Shown piece after piece: positions 56,725-64,000 of a DNA stretch of 64,000 bases (position 1 is the stretch's first letter; each line of letters opens with the position of its first letter). The notes beneath the pieces are model-generated. The model did not search any database and had not been told where the DNA came from. It worked only from the letters and a program-made list of their open reading frames with translations. The DNA lies in contig CM068382.1 in assembly GCA_034770075.1 (NCBI GenBank), positions 83,854,643 to 83,918,642 of the forward strand. Reading direction: 5' to 3'. The DNA comes from Aralia elata (taxonomy: Eukaryota; Streptophyta; Magnoliopsida; Apiales; Araliaceae). Both the position numbers and the translations under genes were made by a program.

Positions 56725-58476
56725 ATGACTCGATCCTCTCACTCTATTGATTTAAATTTTGATCCAGAGATTGAGAGGACTGCATGCAGGTTGAGAAAAG
56801 AGGCTCGTCAAGTTCAAAGTACAACTGCAAATTCTAAAGAAGTTTTTGTTGCATCACCTGGTCTAAACATAGCACTTGAATTACTCTCTAGTAGTTCATC
56901 CAGTGATTCAGAAGACATGGCTGCTGCTAATAACAAAACTCTAAAGGAGTTGGCTACTCCTAATCGTAATCAACAACCCTTATGCATTACATTTCCTAAT
57001 CTAGATACTAATACTCTTTTTGAATTAAAATTTGGACTAATACATCTTTTACCTACTTTTCATGGCCTTACAAGTGAAGATCCTCACAAACATTTGAAGG
57101 AATTTGATATGGTATGTACCAGCATGAAGCCAACTGGAGTAACCAAAGAACAAATCAAATTGAGAGCTTTTCCATTTTCTCTGAAAGATTTGGCTAAGGA
57201 TTAGCTTTACTATCTACCCTCCGGTAGTATCACCACATGGGAAGAGATGAAGAGATTTTTTTTAGAGAAATATTTTCCCGCTTCAAGGGCAGCCAATATT
57301 CAAAAATCAATTTGTGGTATGAGGCAGAACAATGGAGAATCCCTACACGAGTATTGGGAATGTTTCAAGAGACTATGTGCAAGCTGTCCCCATCAACGAA
57401 TCAGTGATTAACTTCTCATCCAATATTTCTACGAAGCTCTTTTATCTACCGACAGAAGCATGATTGACACTACTAGTGGAGGAGCTTTGGTGGATAAAAC
57501 TCCCGAGACTGCGAGAAATTTGACTGTAAATATGGTGGCTAACTCCCAATAATTTGGCACTAGACTTGATTTTTCACCTAAGAATGCTAGTGAGGTACAA
57601 ATTTCTTCCATTGAACAACAAATTGCGAGTGTAACCTCCCTTGTTCGTCAATTGGGTGCAAGTAATACACAACTTGCAAAAGCTTGCGGAATTTGTGCGG
57701 TATTAGGACATCCAACTAATATGTGCCAAACTCTTCAAGAGGAGTCCATAGAACAGGTGAATACAGCAGGTGGTTTTCCTGGACAACCACAAAGGAAATA
57801 TGATCCCTATTCAAATATGTATAATCCTGGATGGAGGGATCATCCTAATTTTAGCTATGGGAATCCACAAGCAAATCAACTGGCAAATCAAAATTTCTCA
57901 AGTTACCAGCAATACAAACAGCCATATCCCAATAGACAATAACAGGGCCAGTCTTTTAACTTTAGTATGTCTTTAGAAGATATTGTTAAACCTCTTGCCA
58001 CTAACACTTTGCAATTTCAACAAGAAACAAGGGCAAACATTCAAAATTTAGGTACTCAAATGGGATAAATGATAACTGCAATCAGTCACTTGGAGGCGCA
58101 TGGTTCGGGGAAATTACCCTCTCAAACAGTGGTGAATCCAAAAGAAAATGCAAGTGCCATCACTTTGAGAAGTGAAAAAGAGGTAGAAATTCCAAAAACG
58201 CTAGTACCTACACCAAATAACGACAAAGGAGACAGTGGAGTTGTGAGTGATGAAGGTGTACCTAAGCGTAAATTTCCTCCTCAATATAAACTGGTACCCC
58301 CTTTTCCTCATGCTTTAACAGAAAACAGAAAATATGAGAAAAATTCAGATTTGTATGAGACTTTTCGTAGATGCGAGGTGAACATTCCATTGTTAGATGT
58401 TATTAAACAAGTACCGCGTTATGATAAACTTTTGAAAGAACTTTGTACACACAAAAGGAAATAGGAACTTAAAAGA
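56725..58476 (+). pseudogene. gag: Athila-type gag
   Basis: ATG 56725 gives MTRSSHSIDLNFDPEIERTA. The capsid domain includes FELKFGLIHLLPTFHGL, DPHKHLKEFDMVCTSMKPTG and TWEEMKRFFLEKYFPASRAA. A linker of Asn/Gln/Tyr-rich text follows (CGICAVLGHPTNMC as zinc motif near 57688, then NPGWRDHPNFSYGNPQANQ). Stops at 57202 (lost Trp), 57409, 57550, 57940, 58066 and 58462 are mostly Gln-type. All parts lie in one frame, so decay is by substitutions only. Confidence 0.88.
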
Positions 58477-59243
58477 TATAAAAAAGTGAAAGTAGGGGAG
58501 AATGTGTCTGCAGTTATTCAAAGGAAACTCCCTACTAAGTGCCAAGATCCGGGTATGTTTACTATCCCTTGCACGATAGGTAGCACTAGATTTGAAAAAA
58601 TCATGTTAGACTTAGGAGCTTTTATCAATGTCATGCCATATTCTATATATGTTTCGTTAAAACTTGAACCTTTGAATAAAACTGGTACTGTGATTCAGTT
58701 GGCTGATAGATCTAATATTTATCCTAAGGGTGTAGTTGAGGATGTTCTTGTGCAAGTCAATAATTTGATTTTTTTTCTACTGATTTTTATGTGTTTGATA
58801 TGGAAAACGGTGATCAAAATGCACCTATTTTGTTAAGAAGACCATTTTTAAAGACATCCAAAACTAAAATTGATGTTCATAGTGGTACACTTTCAATGGA
58901 ATTTGATGACAAAATTGTCAAGTTTAATATTTACGATGTTATGCGATATCCTAGTGATGATAATCCTGTTTATTCTATTGATGTGATTGACTCTTTAGCA
59001 CAGAAAATCGTTGACCTTGTTGGAGAAGATGACTTGAAAATTGTACCTAGTAAAAATATTGATGAAGAAACTGTTGCAGCTTTGAGTGATGCTCCAAAGT
59101 CAGATTATTTCCAGATTGCAATCGATTCGGGGGATCTAGAGAAGCCAATTTTTACGAGCCCATTTGCTCTTCGTTATTTGATGACGAAGAAAAAGGCGAA
59201 ACCAAGACTGCAATGGCCCCGAAGTGCCTTTGATGTATTTTGA
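58477..59243 (+). pseudogene. Athila-type protease, truncated pol
   Basis: After the linker KVKVGENVSAVIQRKLPTKC comes the protease: FTIPCTIGSTRFEKIMLDLG with LDLGAFINVMPYSIY (the D-x-G-A site) and PILLRRPFLKTSKTKIDVH. A frameshift sits at a T-run near 58770. The text ends in KKKAKPRLQWPRSAFDVF with TGA at 59241-59243. Pol normally continues with RT here, but the next bases are 3' non-coding, so several kilobases were deleted. Confidence 0.85.
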
Positions 59244-60427
59244 AAGAGGGAATGTGGTCGAGCCAAAGACAATAAACAAAGGCGTTGCTTGGGAGGCAAC
59301 CCAAGAGGGAAGTATCTTTACTTTTCTTTGCATTTTACTTTACATTGGGGACAATGTAAGTTTTAAGTGTGGGGGGGAGGATTTAGGTTATTTGTTTTTG
59401 TTATTTTGAATTTTGTGGGTATATTCACTACAAACCCTCACGAGACAAAACTCGTCCACTTGGGGTGACCTTGGGGTTTAAAGGCTTGTTGCACATGCTA
59501 AGTGCAATCGTGTTTCCTATGAAAGTGGGGTAATGTTTAGGATGTTTCACTTGAGCAATAAGTTGAATTTGGATTTTAATTTTTAACCAATGATAAAATT
59601 TTGATTTCTTTTTGATAACTTCTTGGAAGATTGATAGGCATTGTGTAATCTGAATTTGGTTTTCTTTGTTGATTACTACTTTACTTGAGACCTTTCATAC
59701 TTGAGCAAATGTCAATTTAGTTGACCTAGTTTTAACTTGAAAGGAATTTATTTAATTAAATGTATTGTGAGAGAAATTTTGGAACTCTATTGCTTGTTTG
59801 ATCATAATTTGAAGTGAATACGAGATATTATTTAAGAAAGGGGAAATGATTTAGGCAAAGTTTGAAAGAAAAAAAACAAAGAAAAAAAATAATGATTCAT
59901 GTGGTGGGTTGGGATGAAGCATAAAATGCACTCACTCATAAAATGTAACATGCGAGACGGAGCGTAAAACACACTCGATGGTAAGATGGAGCATAAAATA
60001 CACTTACCGAAGAAAGAAAGACAGGATGAAAGAAAAGAGGAAAAAAAATCATTTTGATCCTATGGTGTTATCTGTTGTGTTAACTGAGAATGGTATGACA
60101 ATAAGTGCTTGAGTTCCTCTTTTTTCTTTAAGGTTTTGATTTCATAAGTTTGTCTAAGTTCTGATTGGATTGATACATTTGGATTCACACACACACATAA
60201 AGGGTTAAGAGTAAAGTAAAATTGATAAAGGAGCTTAAGTTCTAGATGATATATTGTTTTGAAATTTCTCAAGAGTTATTGTTTTGAATCTTAGAGGTTA
60301 ATGTTGAAGTTCATATTAATTTGTGGCTCAAGGTTGTCAAGTTTGTTAGTTTGTTTAGTTGAATTTTTGTGTTATAATTTATTTTTGTTTTTTTCGAGGA
60401 CGAGCAAAGGTTAAGTGTGGGGGAACT
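59244..60427 (+). other. Athila 3' region: hairpin, PPT-like motifs, repeats
   Basis: The hairpin CTTGGG-AGGCAA-CCCAAG lies at 59288-59305. A motif GGGGACAATG...TTTTAAGTGTGGGGGGG lies at 59345-59379. Three GATGGAGCATAAAATGCACTC-type repeats lie at 59911-60009. The terminal GAGGACGAGC...TTAAGTGTGGGGG is at 60397-60424. All four features have counterparts, in the same order, in the other Athila-type element at 10140-13444. No gene is present. Confidence 0.75.
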
Positions 60428-60639
60428 GTATGTGGAACAGCTGGCGGACGGCCAAATAAACCGAGGTTAGTCCCTCGTGACATCGACGAGCAGTATCTGT
60501 ATGTATAATTGAAACATTGTGTTAATAGACCAAGTACATAACCTATAAATAGGAAATAACACAATGGGAAATGATTACGAAAACTTATTAGATGATCAAG
60601 ACTCGCCTTGACTATCGTCAGTGGATCCTGCATAGTAAA
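60428..60639 (-). pseudogene. Possible first exon of CACTA second gene
   Basis: On the minus strand an acceptor-like TTTCAATTATACATACAG near 60510 is followed by ATGTCACGAGGG, encoding MSRGTNLGLFGRPPAVPHT and cut at 60428 by the Athila-type insertion. A start of this kind would fit the TnpA-like gene whose other exons lie at 53.6-55.3 kb. The link is inferred from position and orientation. Confidence 0.4.
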
Positions 60640-63600
60640 TTATTTACAAAACAACATTAAGTTTAGACTTAGTACGTCATCAAACCCGTCAGAATCAAAA
60701 TCATTGTCATCCTCAGATTCTATCTCTTCCTCTTCATTATCAGTTTCTTCGTCGTTCTCATCTTGTACGACGACATAGTCATGGACGACCACTTCTTCCT
60801 CGACTTTCTCATCATCGGGTACGTCAATGTCATCATCTACCAGCACATCGTCATCAATTATTACTACCTACCTGGGATTGCTAACATTTTCTTGCAACGG
60901 GTCATCCGTCCCAGACAGATTAGTACCATTAAATGCCCGAGTCTTCGTTGTGACAACTGTATACCAAGGGCTTCTACAATTTACGACATTAGGCGGGTAG
61001 TACACTTGAGTCGCTTGACTGGCTAACACGAATACATCATCAAACTGTAGCTTTGACTTTATATCTACTATGACGATTCTATTACGATCAACTTTAACAC
61101 TATTTTCAGTGTCAAACCAACGACACTTAAATGTAACAACCTTTTTACCCCCGAGATAATTCAGCAGAACCACTTCCTCTAATCGTCCATAGTAATTGGA
61201 CTCGGAATCTTGGTAACAGCTTCCCAACACGTCAACGCTAGAATTGACTGATGTCAGTTCTCATGTCATTGACCTTAAATTTGTACCCATTAATGATGCA
61301 GCCGGGAAATGAACTAATAAGTTTGTAAGGACATCAGATGACATCTCTAAAATGCTCAGAAGCGTGGGTTTTTATAACCCGTCTCTTAAACCACTGTTGA
61401 AAATTTTCAGTAGTGAATGCTTCCAACTGTGTTGCATTTATCCCCGGGTTAGAAGCATACGCTTCGTCTTTGAATTTTCTGAAATATTAATAACACGGTT
61501 TAATTTTTGGTTATGCTTTTAAATACTAAATTTTTACAAATAATAATACATACTATATGTATGACGATGCTTCCGGTTTATTTAGAAGCACGTATATAGA
61601 TACAATCTTCAAATCTTTGTCACTTACGTAGGTCATCATCTCATGGCTAAATGGTTTACCCGGATAGGTGAATACAGCTAACTCATCACCACGAGATTGG
61701 AGTGCAACGACCTCATTCCAACTTAAACGGTTGTCCTTCGTTGACACAACATCGTCAGAGTATAAGGAGCAGAAGTTGACAAGCTCTTCCTTTGTATACT
61801 GTTCAACAATAGAACCCTCTACATAAGCTTTGTTTTTTACTTTCTGCTTTAATCGACGCATATACCTGAAAAACGATGATTGAACGAAATTAATTAAGAA
61901 TATGAGTTATAAATATCATCAAAATGAATATGTAGATAATCTTACCTCTCAACAGGATACATTCATCGATATTGCACTGGTCCTCTAAACTTAAGTTCAT
62001 ATGCTAGATGAATAGATAAGTGCTCCATTGAGTTAAAGAACCCTGGAGGTGAGATTATTTCGAGCTTGCATATTGTCAGCACTATATTTGTCTCCATCTA
62101 CTCCACATCACTGTACCATATAACCGTTGAGCATAGATTCCGAAAGAAATTTGAAAGTTCAATCAAGGCATCTACAAATTTTCTGGGTAACATCTCACGA
62201 AATGCAATTGGCATCAACTTCTGCATGAAGACATGACAATCGTGACTTTTGAACCCATTAATTTTCAACTGCTCAACCTTACTGCAACGAGATATGTTAG
62301 AAGCATATCCATCTGGGAGCTTTAACGCATTTACCCACTTGCAAATGTCTTCAACCTGTTGCTTGGTAAGATAAAATGGAGCTTTAGGTTTTGAATTGTT
62401 AGGTTGGAGCCACAATTCACGTCTTATGTTCAATGCCTCCAAATGTTTTCGTGCATTGTCATTGTTTTTTGTTTTACTACTCGCATATAACACGATGTAA
62501 AATAAGTTCTCGAATACATTCTTTTCTGTATGCATGACATCTATACAATGACGGACTGAAATCGTGACCCAGTACGGCAACTCAAACCACATGGGTGAGT
62601 GTGTCCAGTTATGAGTCTTCTCGTACCCTAATGCTCTCAACTTACTTTGCTCCTTCCCTGGCAGTGGAAATGTCAGATCGTTCAGCCAGCCCAAGACCTT
62701 GTTGCCCGACAATTGACCAACAACCCCCTGCTTCTTTGTCTTTCTGTTGAACTGTGCATATATATTTTTGTAACTGTGATCAAAAGGCAAGAATCTACGA
62801 GCAGTTCTAAACAAACTAGTTTTTCGCCCATGCCTTAGTTGTGTGCCTTGCACATCCCCCATACAGACTGGACATGACAGCTTCCCGTGAGTCGACCAAC
62901 CACTGATCATTCCAAGTACCGGAAAGTTAGTAATAGTCCACAACAAGGCTGTCTTCATCACAAAATTTTGCTTGACCGATTTATCATATGTTTGGCCCCC
63001 CGTCTCCTACAACATCTTAAGTTCATCGACTAATGCCTTGAGGTACACGTTTATGTCTTTTGTAGGACTTTTATCCCCCTGTATGAGTAAAGTCAAGAAC
63101 AAATACGGATCCCTCATGCACATTAACGGTGGAAGATTGTAAGCTACCATGATCACTGGCTAAAATTATTAAATAGGCAGAAACTATATGTAGCCATGTC
63201 GAGCCTCACATTCCTAACTTCCTCAGCAAACTGTGGAAAATTTTCATCAAACGTCTTCCATTCATCTCCATCTGCAGGGTGAGTCAGCTGACCAGGCACG
63301 ACGTCCCTTGTTCTATGCCAACTCATATGCTCAGCAGTGTGGGACGACATGAATAGTCGTTGAAGCCTCAGCGCAAGAGGAAAGTACCGTTAGATCTTCT
63401 TAGGCACATATTTCTCCTTCCCTCCACGGTTTGTCGCCGTGTACCAAGGCAAGTTAAAGTTGCAGATATCACACTGCACCTTATCTCTGTCCTCCTCATA
63501 GTATAACATGCAATTTTGCTCACAAGCATCGATCTTCTCATACCCCAGATTCAACCCTTTTACCATCTTTTTCACTTTGTAGTAATTTGCTGGCAAAGTA

Positions 63601-64000
63601 TGATCCTTAGGTAAGAACTCGCTGATAAGAGCAAACAAATCATTGACACCTCTCTCACTGCAGTCATGCTCATTCTTGAATTGTAAGAGCTTTATCACTA
63701 CAGATAGCCTGGTGTGCTTATCATTTTCAGGATACAATGGGACCCCCGATTTAGATAGCATCTTGTAAAAGGCAGCAGCTGTATCATTTGGCTTTTGCTG
63801 AGCACTAGTTGATGAATGCTCATTTTCAACTCAATTTATATTGTTAGGGCCATAAGCATCGACCAATATCTCCACGACATCATAGTTATCAGCGTATGAA
63901 TCCTTGTAAGCTAGTTGGTCTACACTGTCGGTCAGTTCCCTCAACTCAGCTGATTCCCCGTGATGAATCCATATGGAATACACATCCACAAACCCACGTG
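60640..64000 (-). pseudogene. CACTA TNP2-type transposase with DUF4218/DUF4216
   Basis: It reads leftward from beyond the right edge. Zinc-rich TNP2 text at 63761-63390 (CEQNCMLYY, CDICNFNLPWYT) leads to the core at 62961-62098: GWSTHGKLSCPVCMGDVQ, WWL-type linkers and the conserved HCIDVMHTEKNVFENLF. DUF4218 follows (CKLEIISPPGFFNSMEHLS near 62075; YTKEELVNFCSLY at 61800). DUF4216 is at 61230-60868 (YYGRLEEVVLLNYLGGKKVV, CRWFDTENSVKVDRN), with a very acidic C-terminal tail to 60640. TNP2 proteins cut CACTA ends. Stops near 60868, 61303, 61980 and 62098, with a frameshift near 61235, break it. Introns near 61500 and 61870-61950 have plausible GT-AG borders. Confidence 0.88.

Larger units (their letters stand above)
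55423..60427 (+). mobile_element. Pol-deleted Athila-type element without 3' LTR
   Basis: It has a 5' LTR (55423-56656), a primer-binding site, gag and protease, then jumps directly from the protease tail to the 3' non-coding region; RT, RNase H and integrase are missing. The terminal purine tract at 60397-60427 is followed at once by CACTA coding sequence, with no second LTR. The left flank AAAAC has no partner on the right. It is inserted into the CACTA TnpA-like gene. Whether the 3' LTR was lost by deletion or never formed cannot be decided here. Confidence 0.8.
51296..64000 (-). mobile_element. CACTA (En/Spm) DNA transposon, runs off right edge
   Basis: The left terminus CACTACAAAAAAAAGG at 51296 is the standard CACTA end. 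Inside, all transposon genes read leftward: TNP2-type transposase (60.6-64 kb) and then TnpA-like exons (53.6-55.3 kb), the order expected if the 5' end lies right of the window. Two retroelements are nested in it: a solo LTR (51734-53303) and a pol-deleted Athila-type element (55423-60427). The right terminus and the 3-bp target duplication cannot be checked here. Gene defects indicate a dead copy. Confidence 0.85.

Overview
This window looks like nuclear DNA of a flowering plant, most likely a eudicot. Nearly all of it is nested transposable elements. One spliced host-type gene, with GT-AG introns in the typical plant LRR exon pattern, lies at 42.9-49.3 kb on the minus strand. I cannot name the species from the sequence alone. 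There are no prokaryotic operons, CRISPR arrays or recognisable tRNA/rRNA genes.

Left part (1-15 kb). A chromovirus-type Ty3/gypsy element (Tekay-like) enters from the left edge. It carries an unusual coiled-coil ORF, then gag, protease, RT-RNase H, integrase with a chromodomain-like tail, and a 2.76-kb 3' LTR ending at 8163. It is inserted into the pol gene of an older Athila-type gypsy element, whose pol remnant, extra downstream ORF, tandem-repeat 3' region and 3' LTR run from 8164 to 14953.

15.0-24.5 kb. A complete Ty1/copia element (15956-23801, target duplication ACCGA) has a 989-bp internal tandem duplication in its integrase region.

24.5-32.9 kb. This is a three-level nest. A 4.05-kb solo LTR related to the Tekay-like LTR (26032-30081, TSD GAGAG) sits in a second solo LTR of Tat/Ogre type (24537-31157, TSD AAATT), which may itself sit in an older inverted-repeat element. 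A Stowaway-like MITE follows at 31712-31969.

32.96-42.74 kb. A complete Tat-lineage gypsy element has 495-bp LTRs and TSD GTAAC. It has a serine/arginine repeat in gag, two RNase H domains, and a three-exon antisense gene with well-formed splice sites.

42.7-49.3 kb (minus strand). Fourteen exons encode the secreted signal, leucine-rich repeats and juxtamembrane ectodomain of an LRR receptor kinase of the LRR-VIII-1 type, the subfamily of the peroxide sensor HPCA1. No transmembrane or kinase exon is visible. The Tat element lies directly downstream, so the gene either has a very large intron or is truncated. Four inverted-repeat MITE-like elements sit in its introns.

51.3-64 kb. The left end of a CACTA (En/Spm) DNA transposon is followed by minus-strand TnpA-like (Ptta/Transposase_24) exons and a TNP2-type transposase that runs off the right edge. 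It is broken up by an Athila-type solo LTR (51734-53303, TSD GTAAT) and by a pol-deleted Athila-type element (55423-60427) that has a 5' LTR but no visible 3' LTR.

All element ORFs are broken. Most stop codons look like C-to-T or G-to-A changes at Gln, Trp or Arg codons, as expected from decay of methylated DNA. Family names rest on motif recognition, not database searches.
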